Below, one piece after another: positions 16,893-25,434 of a stretch of DNA of 43,990 nucleotides. Within the stretch, counting starts at the first letter, position 1; each line of letters opens with the position of its first letter. This stretch comes from Prevotella sp. (GTDB taxonomy: Bacteria; Bacteroidota; Bacteroidia; Bacteroidales; Bacteroidaceae): assembly GCA_017965475.1 (NCBI GenBank), contig JAGCPV010000130.1, forward strand, positions 1-43,990, given 5' to 3'. A program made the position numbers and the translations under genes. The notes below the pieces were generated by a model. It had not been told where the DNA came from. It saw only the letters and a list, made by a program, of their open reading frames with translations, and made no database searches.

Positions 16893-18356
16893 TTACCTTT
16901 CCCAGTTGTCCGTGCGGAAGGGGAAGAGCGGCAGGTTGCCACCGTTCTTCACGTTGCCGAGCTGGAAGTTCTTGAAACAGTAGCGCACGGCCACGGGCTT
17001 CTTCACCTTGTCGGAGGTCAGCTTCAGGGCCTCGTCCCAGTAGCCGCCGCCCTCCTGCCAGAAGTGCTGGGCCGTGGCGGGGTAGAACACCTTGTCTTCA
17101 CCAGCGATCTCAAAACCCTCGATACCCTCGAAGGGGGCATCGGTGTGGTAGTTGTTGTCAAGGTGGATATAAACAGCATCGCCGTCAATCTTCATATCCT
17201 TGAAGGTAGAGCTCTGGTAGAGGATGCCTTCGAAGCCGTAGTCACGGTTCAGCGCCGTGTAGGCCAGACGCTCGCCCACCTGTTGTTTCTGTGTGGGATG
17301 GATCTGACTATACTCGTAGGGATAGACGAGGTCGTTGGTGCAGACCAGACTGCTGTTGGGGATGATCTGCGCAGCCTTGAACTGCTGTTCGCGGAGCAGG
17401 GCACCGCTGATGGCATTCAGGTCACCGTCATCGTAGGCCCAGGGGGCAATCTGTACGAAGTAGAAGGGGATCTCACCGAGGCCGAACTGTGTGCGCCACT
17501 GATCCACGAGGATCTTCAGACGCTCGGAGTACTGGTCACCCGGGTCGCCGACATTCGAGCAGCCCTGATAGAAGAGGATGCCCTTCACGGTGTAGTTCAG
17601 GATGGGGTTGAACGTGCCGTTGCCCCAGAGCAGGCTGCGGTGGTAGTCCCACTTGTCCCATTTCTTGCAGATCTCCACGGAGTCCGTCGGGTCGCTGGTG
17701 TATTTCTCCAGGTTCTCTTTCGTCAGCCAGCTCTCCACACGTGAGCCGCCCTTGTTGGCCTCGATGAGACCGATGGGGATGTCGAGGGCCTGGTGCATCG
17801 TACGGGCGAAGAAATAGCCTGTGGCAGAGAAGTCACCCACGGTGTTGGGGGAACAGACCTTCCACTCACATTGGGCATCGTCCTGCGGTTCGGCACGCAT
17901 CACACTGGGGATCTTCACTGAGCGCACGCCCTTGTGGTTGGCTGCGTCGATGACCACCTGGTTATAGTCTTTCACGGGACACATCCAGAAGCCTTTCACG
18001 GGCATCTCCATGTTCGACTGTCCGGCGCAGACCCATACCTCGCCCGCGAGTACATTATTTATAGTGAGCGTCTCTCCGTCGTCAAAAGTAATCGACAATG
18101 GCACGTATGAAGCCTTCGGTGTCTTCACCTTCACGAGCCACTTGCCGTCCTTGCCGACCTTGGCACTGACGGTCTCGTCGCTCCATGAAGTACTGACCTT
18201 CACTGTCTTGCCCGGCTGTGCCCAACCCCAGAGGCGGGCGTCCGTCTGCTGTTGCAATACCATGTTGTCGCAGATGATGTGCGGCAGCCTTACCTTGGCG
18301 TGTGCACTGATTGTCAGTGCCACCATTGCCATGATGAAATATAAACGCTTGTACAT
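16893..18356 (-). CDS. Sialate O-acetylesterase-like SGNH hydrolase, secreted
   Basis: A 487-residue carbohydrate esterase (SASA/DUF303 type) that removes acetyl groups from sialic acids or xylan-type glycans. A signal peptide covers about 1-20 (MAMVALTISAHA). Residues 22-105 form the usual beta domain (LPHIICDNMVLQQ), then CAGQSNMEMPV at 110-120 provides the nucleophile S114, KGGSRVESW lies mid-way, and HPTQKQQVGERLA holds the catalytic His. No lipobox is present, so it is probably periplasmic. It starts 4 nt after the stop of the zinc-ribbon protein gene. The exact substrate cannot be inferred, since no glycoside hydrolase is adjacent. Confidence 0.88.
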   Translation of the reverse strand: MYKRLYFIMAMVALTISAHAKVRLPHIICDNMVLQQQTDARLWGWAQPGKTVKVSTSWSDETVSAKVGKDGKWLVKVKTPKASYVPLSITFDDGETLTINNVLAGEVWVCAGQSNMEMPVKGFWMCPVKDYNQVVIDAANHKGVRSVKIPSVMRAEPQDDAQCEWKVCSPNTVGDFSATGYFFARTMHQALDIPIGLIEANKGGSRVESWLTKENLEKYTSDPTDSVEICKKWDKWDYHRSLLWGNGTFNPILNYTVKGILFYQGCSNVGDPGDQYSERLKILVDQWRTQFGLGEIPFYFVQIAPWAYDDGDLNAISGALLREQQFKAAQIIPNSSLVCTNDLVYPYEYSQIHPTQKQQVGERLAYTALNRDYGFEGILYQSSTFKDMKIDGDAVYIHLDNNYHTDAPFEGIEGFEIAGEDKVFYPATAQHFWQEGGGYWDEALKLTSDKVKKPVAVRYCFKNFQLGNVKNGGNLPLFPFRTDNWER

Positions 18357-18360
18357 ATTG

Positions 18361-19191
18361 TTATTGGTTTAGTGTCTGTAACGAATCCGGTTCAGCCTTC
18401 CTGACGAAAATCGGGTAGGGAATATCATGAACACCTTTCTTTAAGGCAGTAATATCTAAATGGTTTAATTGGTATCTGATAGCGCCTTCATTTTCCTGGA
18501 CTTTCTTACCACCAAGTTGTTCTATCTGATGGAGATAACCATTAAAGACTGATTCTGAGAAGGATGCAAAAACGATGTTGCCGGTAAACGTATCAATCCC
18601 TATAAAACTGGAGATTCCATCACCGTTTTCTATGGGGGTGACGGAATAGGTGCCAGTTCCCGATCTGTCCAACATACAGTCCTTGTAATACAATGGCTCG
18701 AAATTGAACTGGTTGTAGGAGTAGTATTTCTTGACATAGTTATAGCCACACTTGTTTTGCATGATATTATCCACCTCATCCTTGGAACGCAAACCTTTAT
18801 AGTCCCCATTTTCCATGATGATATTGTCTGCCACCTTGATAACGTCGTCCATAGAAATCGCACCTTCTACAGAGATTACTTCTTCTTCTTCTGTCGAAGA
18901 TATCGAAGATATTGAGGGGATTTTGAGATCCCTGTGGGTATAGAACCACCAGCCTCCACCCACTATTAATAGGAACGCAACGACAGAAAGTGTTACACCA
19001 AGAATGATATGAACGGTCTGTTTGGTGTTATCAACATATTGTGGAGCTCCGCAAAGAGGACAAGTCGATGATCCCTTGTCAATGTATTCACCACAGCTCA
19101 CGCATTTGTCAAAGATGGAAAGGTCACCTCCACACTTTGAACAATACCTTGCTATGGGCGAAACTTCCGCATTACAATACTTACACCTCAT
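18361..19191 (-). CDS. Double zinc-ribbon, single-pass membrane protein
   Basis: A 276-residue protein of unknown function. Two zinc ribbons are visible at the cytoplasmic N-terminus: C3, C6, C17, C20 and C30, C33, C44, C47. A hydrophobic segment at about 59-84 (IILGVTLSVVAFLLIVGGGWWF) anchors it, and about 190 residues follow outside the membrane with no recognised domain. Such zinc-ribbon/TM/variable-domain proteins are common in gut Bacteroidota and are usually uncharacterised. The gene is 4 nt upstream of the sialate esterase, with which it probably forms an operon; no TAnnTTTG box was found in front of it. Confidence 0.75.
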   Translation of the reverse strand: MRCKYCNAEVSPIARYCSKCGGDLSIFDKCVSCGEYIDKGSSTCPLCGAPQYVDNTKQTVHIILGVTLSVVAFLLIVGGGWWFYTHRDLKIPSISSISSTEEEEVISVEGAISMDDVIKVADNIIMENGDYKGLRSKDEVDNIMQNKCGYNYVKKYYSYNQFNFEPLYYKDCMLDRSGTGTYSVTPIENGDGISSFIGIDTFTGNIVFASFSESVFNGYLHQIEQLGGKKVQENEGAIRYQLNHLDITALKKGVHDIPYPIFVRKAEPDSLQTLNQ

Positions 19192-19216
19192 GAGCCGTTC
19201 TATTCATACTTTGTTG

Positions 19217-19250
19217 GTTTAAAAGAATGGCAGCCATATATAGCTGCCAT
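19217..19250 (-). terminator. Terminator after tRNA-Val
   Basis: Minus-strand hairpin: ATGGCAGC (19250-19243), 8-nt loop, GCTGCCAT (19234-19227), then TCTTTTAAAC. It begins 9 nt after the tRNA 3' end and separates the tRNA from the zinc-ribbon gene. Confidence 0.75.
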
Positions 19251-19258
19251 CTTCTGTG

Positions 19259-19332
19259 TGTCGACACTTGGATTCGGACCAAGGACCCCCACCATGTCAA
19301 GGTGATACTCTAACCAACTGAGCTATGCCGAC
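19259..19332 (-). tRNA. tRNA-Val (GAC anticodon)
   Basis: Minus-strand 74-nt cloverleaf: acceptor GTCGGCA/TGTCGAC, D arm GCTC...GAGT, anticodon stem CACC/GGTG with loop TTGACAT (GAC at plus 19298-19296), T arm CTTGG TCCGAAT CCAAG, discriminator A, no encoded CCA. The T loop reads TCC where TTC (position 55 U/pseudouridine) is almost universal; see findings. Confidence 0.9.
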
Positions 19333-19350
19333 AGATATTGTTTGCGGGTG

Positions 19351-19358
19351 CAAAGGTA
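19351..19358 (-). promoter_or_regulatory. Promoter of tRNA-Val (TACCTTTG)
   Basis: Minus-strand TACCTTTG with CTTG at 19382-19379 as -33 variant and a 20-nt spacer, 18 nt before the tRNA 5' end. Confidence 0.65.
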
Positions 19359-19418
19359 ATAAGAATTTCTGATATCTGCAAGAAAAACCGATATTTTCTT
19401 GCAGATATCAGAAAAACC

Positions 19419-20573
19419 TTACAGTAATTTCTTGATCTCGGCCTCTAAATCCTTGATCTGAGCGGCACGCTTCACGAGGTTGTTGTCACGGTCAATGATG
19501 AAGAAGTCGGGTATGGTCTGAATATTATAGAGCAGCAGGCGCTGTGACTGGATGCCGTCGGCATCGCGCACGCTGATCCAAGGAAGGGCGGCCGTCTGCT
19601 GTTTCCAGAAATGCTCGTCGGGATCGAGGGAAACCTGATAGACCTCGAAGCCCTGGCCCTGGTACTTGTTGTAAAGCTCACGGAGCATCAGGATACGGGC
19701 GGGGGACTCATCCATGGCGAAGACATGGAAGTCGAGCAACACCACCTTACCCTTCAGATCCGTCAGATGGCGCAACTGACCCTTGTTATCGATCAGGGCG
19801 ATATCTACGATGCCAGACTCCTGTACCTTGCTGGCGTCAATCTGGATATCGCGCTTCTGGGCATCAACGATGCGCTGGTTCTTCATGCCCTCAATGGCGA
19901 TGTTGTGCAGGTTCTGTCCACGCTCGGCATGGGGATAGTAGGTGTCCCAACTGGTGGCGACGGCGGCAAAGGCCTTGATGTCGTCCTTGTTCGTGCGGGG
20001 ATCGAAGATGAGCCACTGACCGATGGTTTGGAACAGGGCAAAGTAGGAGTAGGCCTTCATAGGCTCCTTGTAGATATAGTTGAGCTTCACATCCTCCTTA
20101 TAGGCATCGATGAGCTTCTGGATACTGTCGTTGGCCACTTTGATACCCAGTTCCATGTTCTGCTGGAGGGCGATGGCCTGATTCTGCAGGGCCATCTGCT
20201 TCAGCGTGAGCTCCTTGATCTTCTCACAGTTGTCGGAACCGGAGATGGTGTAGTTGGAGGCCATGCCTGGATACTCACCCTTCACCTGTACGGTCTCTGT
20301 GGAGTCGATGCTGACGTTGATGATCTGGTCGGAAATCCTAAGACGGTAGAACTCGGGGGCGATGGTCGATTCCTGACTGAAGGCGAAGTCGCCGTTGTCA
20401 TTCAATTTGACGGAGTCGAGCACATTGATGCCCTCCAGACCCACGTTCTCAAAGTAGAGCACGGAGTCCTTGGCGTTTGTGATCTGTCCTTCCACCGTGA
20501 ACTTCTTGTCGTTGCACGCGGTAATCATCGTGGCTGCCGCAAACAGCAGGGAAGCTTTCCAAAGATGTTTCAT
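19419..20573 (-). CDS. DUF4369 plus thioredoxin-fold lipoprotein lacking CxxC
   Basis: Started at ATG 20573 (MKHLWKASLLFAAATMITAC), a lipoprotein signal with C20; the frame upstream lacks signal features. 384 residues. The N-terminal part from about 24 (FTVEGQITNAKDSVLYFENV) is DUF4369-like, the middle is helical, and the last 125 residues have a TlpA/AhpC thioredoxin fold (GKVVLLDF near 275-282, cis-Pro region TIPDFFIID near 353-361). At the position of the redox CxxC the protein has MDES (287-290), so it cannot act as a dithiol oxidoreductase. A binding or structural role in the envelope is inference. Transcribed divergently from pnp. Confidence 0.82.
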   Translation of the reverse strand: MKHLWKASLLFAAATMITACNDKKFTVEGQITNAKDSVLYFENVGLEGINVLDSVKLNDNGDFAFSQESTIAPEFYRLRISDQIINVSIDSTETVQVKGEYPGMASNYTISGSDNCEKIKELTLKQMALQNQAIALQQNMELGIKVANDSIQKLIDAYKEDVKLNYIYKEPMKAYSYFALFQTIGQWLIFDPRTNKDDIKAFAAVATSWDTYYPHAERGQNLHNIAIEGMKNQRIVDAQKRDIQIDASKVQESGIVDIALIDNKGQLRHLTDLKGKVVLLDFHVFAMDESPARILMLRELYNKYQGQGFEVYQVSLDPDEHFWKQQTAALPWISVRDADGIQSQRLLLYNIQTIPDFFIIDRDNNLVKRAAQIKDLEAEIKKLL

Positions 20574-20604
20574 ATCTGATATCGTTTTTTTCTTTTTGCG
20601 GCTG

Positions 20605-20612
20605 CAAAGGTA
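20605..20612 (-). promoter_or_regulatory. Promoter of the thioredoxin-fold lipoprotein (TACCTTTG)
   Basis: Minus-strand TACCTTTG, 31 nt before the start at 20573, with TTTC at 20636-20633 as -33 variant (20-nt spacer). It faces the pnp promoter across 63 nt. Confidence 0.6.
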
Positions 20613-20675
20613 CACCTTTTTTCATAAAAAACGAAAAATAATCCCGTTTTCTTCGTTTATTTATATTATAATGTG

Positions 20676-20683
20676 TAACTTTG
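20676..20683 (+). promoter_or_regulatory. Promoter of pnp (TAACTTTG)
   Basis: TAACTTTG fits TAnnTTTG and lies 36 nt before the ATG at 20720. No clear -33 TTTG at the usual distance. Confidence 0.55.
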
Positions 20684-20719
20684 CGCCTGTTTTTTTATAT
20701 ATTAGATGTTTTAAACAAG

Positions 20720-23077
20720 ATGAATGTAATTACAAAGACCCTTCAATTGGCTGATGGACGTACCATCACCATTGAAACCGGGAAAGTGGCAAAACAGACC
20801 GATGGTGCCGTCATGCTGACGATGAACAATACCGTGCTCCTGGCCACTGTTTGTGCCGCAAAAGATGCAGTTCCCGGAACAGATTTCATGCCTTTGCAGG
20901 TAGATTATCGTGAACAGTACAGTGCAGCCGGCCGTTTCCCCGGCGGATTTACCAAGCGCGAAGGCAAAGCCAGCGACAACGAAATCCTGACATCACGACT
21001 GGTGGATCGTGTGCTCCGCCCGCTCTTCCCGTCAAACTACCACGCTGAGGTATTCGTGAATGTGATGCTGCTCTCTGCAGATGGTGTGGACCAGCCCGAC
21101 GCTCTGGCAGGTTTTGCTGCCTCTGCCGCCCTGGCTTGCTCCGACATCCCCTTCGAGTGCCCTATCAGTGAGGTGCGCGTAGCCCGTGTCAACGGTGAGT
21201 ATGTCATCGATCCTACCTTCGAGCAGATGAAGGAGGCAGACATGGACATCATGGTCGGTGCTTCTGCCGAGAATATCATGATGGTGGAAGGTGAGATGAA
21301 AGAGGTGTCAGAACAGGATATGATCGGTGCCCTGAAGGCTGCTATGGCTGCCATCAAGCCGATGTGCGAACTCCAGGCTGAGCTCTCCAAGGAACTCGGC
21401 AAGGATGTGAAGCGCGAGTACGATCACGAGGTGAACGACGAGGCTCTGCGCGAGCAGATGAACAAAGAGCTGTACCAGCCCACCTATGACATCACCAAGC
21501 AGGCTCTGGAGAAGCAGGCTCGTGCTGAGGCTTTCGAGAAGATCCTCGCCGACTTCGAGGAGAAGTATTTCGAGGCACATGCCGAGATCACTGCCAACTC
21601 AGAGATCTCAAAGGATGAGTACGTGGCTATGATGGACCGCTACTACCACGACGTGATGCGCGACGCCATGCGCCGTTGCATCCTTGATGAGGGTATCCGT
21701 CTCGATGGCCGTAAGACCGATGAGATCCGTCCCATCTGGTGCGAGGTCTCTCCGCTGCCCATGCCTCACGGAAGTTCTATCTTCACCCGTGGTGAGACAC
21801 AGTCGCTGAGCACCTGTACCCTTGGTACGAAACTCGATGAGAAACTCGTTGACGATGTGCTGGAGCATGGCTATCAGCGTTTCCTGCTCCACTATAACTT
21901 CCCGCCGTTCTGTACGGGTGAGGCCAAGGCCCAGCGCGGTGTAGGCCGTCGTGAGATTGGTCACGGTCACCTGGCATGGCGCGGTCTGAAGGGTCAGATC
22001 CCCGAGGACTTCCCTTACACTGTTCGTCTGGTCAGCCAGATTCTTGAGTCTAATGGTTCTTCTTCCATGGCTACTGTCTGTGCCGGTACCCTCGCCCTGA
22101 TGGACGCTGGTGTGCCCATGAAGAAGCCCGTCTCCGGTATCGCCATGGGTCTGATCAAGAACCCCGGTGAGGAGAAGTATGCTGTGCTCAGCGATATTCT
22201 TGGTGACGAGGACCACCTGGGTGACATGGACTTCAAGACTACTGGTACGAAGGACGGTCTGACAGCCACCCAGATGGATATCAAGTGCGACGGTTTGTCG
22301 TTCGAGATCCTGGAGAAAGCCCTCATGCAGGCCAAGGCCGGTCGTGAGCATATCTTGAAGTGTCTCACTGATACGATTGCCGAGCCTCGTGCCGAGATGA
22401 AGCCTCAGGTACCCCGTATCGAGGCCTTCGATATTCCCAAGGAGTTTATTGGTGCCGTTATTGGCCCGGGCGGAAAGATCATCCAGCAGATGCAGGAGGA
22501 TACGGGTGCCACGATCACCATCGACGAGGCCGACGGTGTGGGTAAGGTTCAGGTCAGCGCTCCCAACAAGGAGAGCATCGACGCTGCCATTGCCAAAATC
22601 AAGGCCATCGTGGCTATCCCTGAGGTCGGTGAGATCTACGAGGGTACCGTCCGCTCGATCATGCCTTACGGCTGTTTCGTGGAGATCATGCCGGGTAAGG
22701 ATGGTCTGCTCCATATCTCCGAGATCGACTGGAAGCGTCTGGAGACCGTCGAGGAGGCTGGCATCAAGGAAGGCGACAAGATCAAGGTGAAACTGTTGGA
22801 GATCGACCCGAAGACGGGTAAGTATAAGTTGTCTCACCGTGTGTTGATCGAGAAGCCCGCCGACTATGTGGAGCGTCCTGCCCGTGAACGTGGTGAGCGT
22901 CGTGAGCGTCCCGAGCGCGGTGATCGCAGAGACCGTCGTCCGGATCGTGGCGATCGTCGCGACAGAGGTGACCGCCATGGCGACCGTCGTCCCCATCATG
23001 ATCATCAGGAGGAAGCTCCAAAGGAGGAACAGGCTCCCAAGGACTTCAGTGACTCCCTCGATAACATGGACTTCTAA
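20720..23077 (+). CDS. pnp: Polyribonucleotide nucleotidyltransferase (PNPase)
   Basis: Phosphorolytic 3'-to-5' exoribonuclease of RNA turnover. I start at ATG 20720 ([19 protein letters not shown]); the frame extends upstream only through a TTG in the promoter box. 785 residues. Two RNase PH domains ([10 protein letters not shown] in the first; GIAMGLIKN and [13 protein letters not shown] in the second), a KH domain ([15 protein letters not shown] near 573-587), and an S1 domain ([19 protein letters not shown] near 637-655). After the S1 domain comes a basic/acidic tail of about 60 residues rich in R, D, E and G (repeats of GDRRDR), then an acidic end. Single-gene transcript with a strong terminator. 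Confidence 0.97.
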   Translation: MNVITKTLQLADGRTITIETGKVAKQTDGAVMLTMNNTVLLATVCAAKDAVPGTDFMPLQVDYREQYSAAGRFPGGFTKREGKASDNEILTSRLVDRVLRPLFPSNYHAEVFVNVMLLSADGVDQPDALAGFAASAALACSDIPFECPISEVRVARVNGEYVIDPTFEQMKEADMDIMVGASAENIMMVEGEMKEVSEQDMIGALKAAMAAIKPMCELQAELSKELGKDVKREYDHEVNDEALREQMNKELYQPTYDITKQALEKQARAEAFEKILADFEEKYFEAHAEITANSEISKDEYVAMMDRYYHDVMRDAMRRCILDEGIRLDGRKTDEIRPIWCEVSPLPMPHGSSIFTRGETQSLSTCTLGTKLDEKLVDDVLEHGYQRFLLHYNFPPFCTGEAKAQRGVGRREIGHGHLAWRGLKGQIPEDFPYTVRLVSQILESNGSSSMATVCAGTLALMDAGVPMKKPVSGIAMGLIKNPGEEKYAVLSDILGDEDHLGDMDFKTTGTKDGLTATQMDIKCDGLSFEILEKALMQAKAGREHILKCLTDTIAEPRAEMKPQVPRIEAFDIPKEFIGAVIGPGGKIIQQMQEDTGATITIDEADGVGKVQVSAPNKESIDAAIAKIKAIVAIPEVGEIYEGTVRSIMPYGCFVEIMPGKDGLLHISEIDWKRLETVEEAGIKEGDKIKVKLLEIDPKTGKYKLSHRVLIEKPADYVERPARERGERRERPERGDRRDRRPDRGDRRDRGDRHGDRRPHHDHQEEAPKEEQAPKDFSDSLDNMDF

Positions 23078-23084
23078 ATAGCAA

Positions 23085-23118
23085 GACCCTCGCCACTACG
23101 GCGAGGGTCTTTTTATTT
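23085..23118 (+). terminator. Rho-independent terminator of pnp
   Basis: GACCCTCGCC (23085-23094) pairs with GGCGAGGGTC (23100-23109) across a 5-nt loop, followed by TTTTTATTT. It starts 7 nt after the pnp stop. Confidence 0.95.
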
Positions 23119-23316
23119 ACTTAAAATTCACCTTCTCAGCATATTTATCGCCATCCACATTAATATATATAATGTACTGGCCTTTGCGGAGGCCGGTGCA
23201 AGTCCGGCGCGCAGTAATACATCTCTGCCGTCATCATAGAGTCGCAGTAGCTCATGGTCATCAGGAGAAGCATACAACGAAAATTGATGCTGTTCAATAA
23301 AATAACTTAAAAACAC
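23117..23316 (-). pseudogene. Frameshifted 3' remnant of a secreted-protein gene
   Basis: On the minus strand the frame from 23316 reads FSLYASPDDHELLRLYDDGRDVLL, then switches by one base near 23205-23212 (a GCGCGC run) into a frame ending TGLRKGQYIIYINVDGDKY and a few more residues to a TAA at 23119-23117. The joined sequence looks like the C-terminal tail typical of secreted Bacteroidota proteins (xxYDxxGRxV...GLxKGxYIIxVxGxKxxxKV). No start with a signal peptide is present. The reading as a decayed gene end is by eye; a sequencing slip is an alternative. Confidence 0.5.
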
Positions 23317-23344
23317 AAAAATATAACAAGGTTTTTGTTATCTA

Positions 23345-23377
23345 TTTGCGTAGTTAGACAAATAATGTCTATCTTTG
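23345..23377 (+). promoter_or_regulatory. Promoter of the AbiE operon (TTTG-21-TATCTTTG)
   Basis: TTTG at 23345-23348 and TATCTTTG at 23370-23377 with a 21-nt spacer form a full Bacteroidota promoter. The ATG at 23403 is 25 nt downstream. In AbiE systems the antitoxin represses its own promoter, but I see no clear operator repeat here. Confidence 0.75.
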
Positions 23378-23402
23378 CAAACGAAATAGTAAATACAAGA
23401 TA

Positions 23403-24209
23403 ATGGCGAGCATAGCAAGCTGGATATATAATAAGCCGCTCAGAGGCAATTACACTTTCACACACGATGAGGTGGCGCAGGCATTCCCTGACATGAGTGC
23501 CGGCAGCATTGCACGGGCACTGACCAGGGAGGTGAGCAAGAGACGGATTATGTCGCCCCTGCGCGGTTTCTATGTCATAGTGCCGGATGAATATGTACTG
23601 CGCGGGGCTGTGCCGCAGTCGTTTTACTTGGACGACATGATGCACCACCTGGGACGCAAATACTATGTGGCTCTGCTGAGTGCGGCAAGTTATCACGGAG
23701 CTTCGCATCAGGTCCCGCTACGGTTCAGCGTGATGATAGAACCTCCCGCCATGCGTGACAAGAAGGGAGAGAAATACCTTACGCATTATTTCTGCAAGAG
23801 CCATATTCCTGAGGCATACGTGGAGAGGCGGCAGACGCGGACAGGCTACATTAACGTGTCGTGCCCTGAACTGACGGCAGTGGATTTGCTGACGTATCAG
23901 GCTAAGACAGGCAGCGTTTCGCGGGCAGCCACTGTTCTGGCAGAACTGGCAGAGAAACTGGATTTTGGGCGCTTAAGCGCCGACTTTGCGAAGGAGGTGC
24001 CGGTAACCAGTCTGCAGCGTCTGGGCTATATTTTGGACGAGGTGCTGGAGGAAGAGGAAACGGCAGAGTCGTTGTACAGTCTATTGAAGAGTTCCGGTTT
24101 CGTGCTCCAGTATGTGCCTTTAAAGGCGGGAAAGAGTTGCGAGGGGTGCGAAAGGAACGCTAAGTGGAGAATTATTGTGAACGAAACCATCGAGATTGAC
24201 GAGTTATGA
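23403..24209 (+). CDS. abiEi: AbiEi-type antitoxin (type IV toxin-antitoxin)
   Basis: A 268-residue protein. Residues 1-60 form a winged-helix-like segment (YTFTHDEVAQAFPDMSAG, then ALTREVSKRRIMSPLRGFYVIVP) used for DNA binding and autoregulation; the rest resembles the AbiEi C-terminal antitoxin domain (YYVALLSAASYHGASHQ near 85-101; CPELTAVDLLTYQ). The start follows a full promoter. Its stop overlaps the toxin ATG (ATGA at 24206-24209). In the family the pair acts in abortive infection and plasmid/element maintenance. A CxxC near the end (SCEGCERN) is unusual for a cytoplasmic antitoxin and may be incidental. Confidence 0.88.
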   Translation: MASIASWIYNKPLRGNYTFTHDEVAQAFPDMSAGSIARALTREVSKRRIMSPLRGFYVIVPDEYVLRGAVPQSFYLDDMMHHLGRKYYVALLSAASYHGASHQVPLRFSVMIEPPAMRDKKGEKYLTHYFCKSHIPEAYVERRQTRTGYINVSCPELTAVDLLTYQAKTGSVSRAATVLAELAEKLDFGRLSADFAKEVPVTSLQRLGYILDEVLEEEETAESLYSLLKSSGFVLQYVPLKAGKSCEGCERNAKWRIIVNETIEIDEL

Positions 24210-25009
24210 TACCAGAGCGATATATTACGGAATGGAGCGAGCAGGCCCCATGGGTGGTGAATAAATTCATCGAACAGGACCTGATAGTCTGCCGTGCGTT
24301 AGTGTCTATTTATAGCGATGCATTTCTTGTGGAGCATCTGGCGTTCAGAGGCGGCACAGCATTAGGTAAGTTGTATCTGAAGCCACAGCCCAGATACTCG
24401 GAGGACATCGATTTGGTTCAAGTGAAGGCAGAACCCATCAAAGAGACCATAGACCATCTAAGGGATGCGCTGGCCTGGCTGGGCGAGCCGGTGGTGAAGC
24501 AGAAGAAGCACAACAATACGCTGGTGTTCAAGGTGCAGCCGACGGATATGGATGCGGGCGAGATTCACTTGAAGGTGGAAATTAACTGCAAGGAGCATTT
24601 CTCTGTATATCCGATGGTAAGAGTACCTTTTGCGGTGGAGAGTTCGTGGTTCAAAGGTGCTTGCGAGGTGCAGACCTATGAGTTGGCAGAACTGACCGGG
24701 ACGAAACTGAGGGCTGTGTATCAGCGGAGAAAAGGACGTGATTTGTTTGACCTGTGGAAGATTCTGTCAATGCACCCCGAGTTGGATAAAGGGAAAGTGA
24801 TGGAGAGCTATGAGCGGTATCTGGGCTTCACAGCGTCTCACTTGCCAACATACAAAGAGTTTTTGTTGAATATGGACGGAAAACTGCAGGACGAGGAGTT
24901 CCTGACGGATACAGAAATGATTCTTGGACCACAAGTGGAGTATGACCCTCAAGTGGCGTGGGAAAAGGTGAAAGCGGAGTTAGTGGAGAGACTTAATCCT
25001 GAAGTCTGA
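24206..25009 (+). CDS. abiEii: AbiEii nucleotidyltransferase toxin
   Basis: A 267-residue nucleotidyltransferase of the AbiEii/AbiGii family. FRGGTALGKLYL (48-58) is the GG[ST] motif and RYSEDIDLV (63-71) gives the metal-binding D67 and D69; ELTGTKLRAVYQRRKGRDLFD further on matches the conserved Lys and RKGRDxxD motifs. All catalytic positions look intact, so the toxin is probably active. AbiEii toxins act by nucleotide transfer, for related toxins onto tRNA; the target here is not known. Second gene of the AbiE operon. It is followed by a palindrome-rich intergenic stretch. Confidence 0.9.
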   Translation: MIPERYITEWSEQAPWVVNKFIEQDLIVCRALVSIYSDAFLVEHLAFRGGTALGKLYLKPQPRYSEDIDLVQVKAEPIKETIDHLRDALAWLGEPVVKQKKHNNTLVFKVQPTDMDAGEIHLKVEINCKEHFSVYPMVRVPFAVESSWFKGACEVQTYELAELTGTKLRAVYQRRKGRDLFDLWKILSMHPELDKGKVMESYERYLGFTASHLPTYKEFLLNMDGKLQDEEFLTDTEMILGPQVEYDPQVAWEKVKAELVERLNPEV

Positions 25010-25162
25010 ATCTTGAAACTTGAAACATGGAACTTGAAACAAATTTTCAATTAAAGTAGTGTCATGTTTATATCAAGCATCCCCACCAGTAAACGGCTGT
25101 CATAGCGTTTCCACCAGGAAACCACCACCATGGGATTTGTCCCAGCCATCGGGACTTTTCTA

Positions 25163-25194
25163 AAGGTCACCTTTAGCCGGCTAAAGGTGACCTT
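25163..25194. repeat. Perfect 32-bp palindrome built of AAGGTCACC units
   Basis: Arms 25163-25178 and 25179-25194 are perfectly complementary with no loop, centred on AGCCGGCT. Each arm itself contains AAAGGTSACCTTT, a near-palindrome, and a third AAGGTCACC copy follows at 25204-25212. Both strands therefore read KVTF in the matching frame. Part of the gene-free stretch 25010-25517, which also has a tandem CTTGAAAC motif near 25013-25040 and a GTTTCC/GGAAAC hairpin at 25107-25122. Confidence 0.85.
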
Positions 25195-25261
25195 CACGGT
25201 GCTGAAGGTCACCTCTACACCGGGACAGACCCACCAAAATCTATCAAACAATTTGTCCGTG

Positions 25262-25285
25262 GCGCGCGCGTACATATGCGCGCGC
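25262..25285. repeat. Alternating GC palindrome
   Basis: GCGCGCGC at 25262-25269 and again at 25278-25285 flank GTACATAT. The strictly alternating purine-pyrimidine run could form a hairpin or Z-DNA; a similar CGCGCCCGCGCGCG lies at 25409-25422. Confidence 0.75.
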
Positions 25286-25316
25286 ATTTATAGTTGCTAT
25301 ACTTACTTTTTATCCT

Positions 25317-25379
25317 GCTCATCCCGCTCATCCCACACCCAGAGCAAAATGATTTGGGTGTGGGATGAGCGGGATGAGC
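25317..25379. repeat. 25-bp inverted repeat with tandem GCTCATCCC units
   Basis: The left arm 25317-25341 is perfectly complementary to 25355-25379, separated by a 13-nt AT-rich loop. Each arm contains two tandem GCTCATCCC (or GGGATGAGC) copies. After one mismatch two more pairs form outside. No T tract follows, so it is not a simple terminator. Confidence 0.88.
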
Positions 25380-25434
25380 GGGTTATTTTCTAAGTTTCCC
25401 TACTACCACGCGCCCGCGCGCGAAAAAACATAGT

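Noticed and set aside
16878-17744. 288-codon plus-strand frame opposite the sialate esterase
   Set aside because: Antisense shadow; the esterase has clear catalytic motifs on the minus strand.
21608-23005. 465-codon minus-strand open frame inside pnp
   Set aside because: Shadow caused by the codon bias of pnp; the peptide is low-information and T/L/D-rich.
25163-25379. Possible CRISPR array
   Set aside because: The repeats are palindromes of different sequence without regular spacers, and no cas genes are present.
25051-25393. Two overlapping short frames (25130-25393 plus, 25051-25287 minus) as genes
   Set aside because: Both owe their repeated KVTF peptides to the DNA palindrome; no ribosome-binding site, promoter or conserved domain, and the rest is biased by GC repeats.
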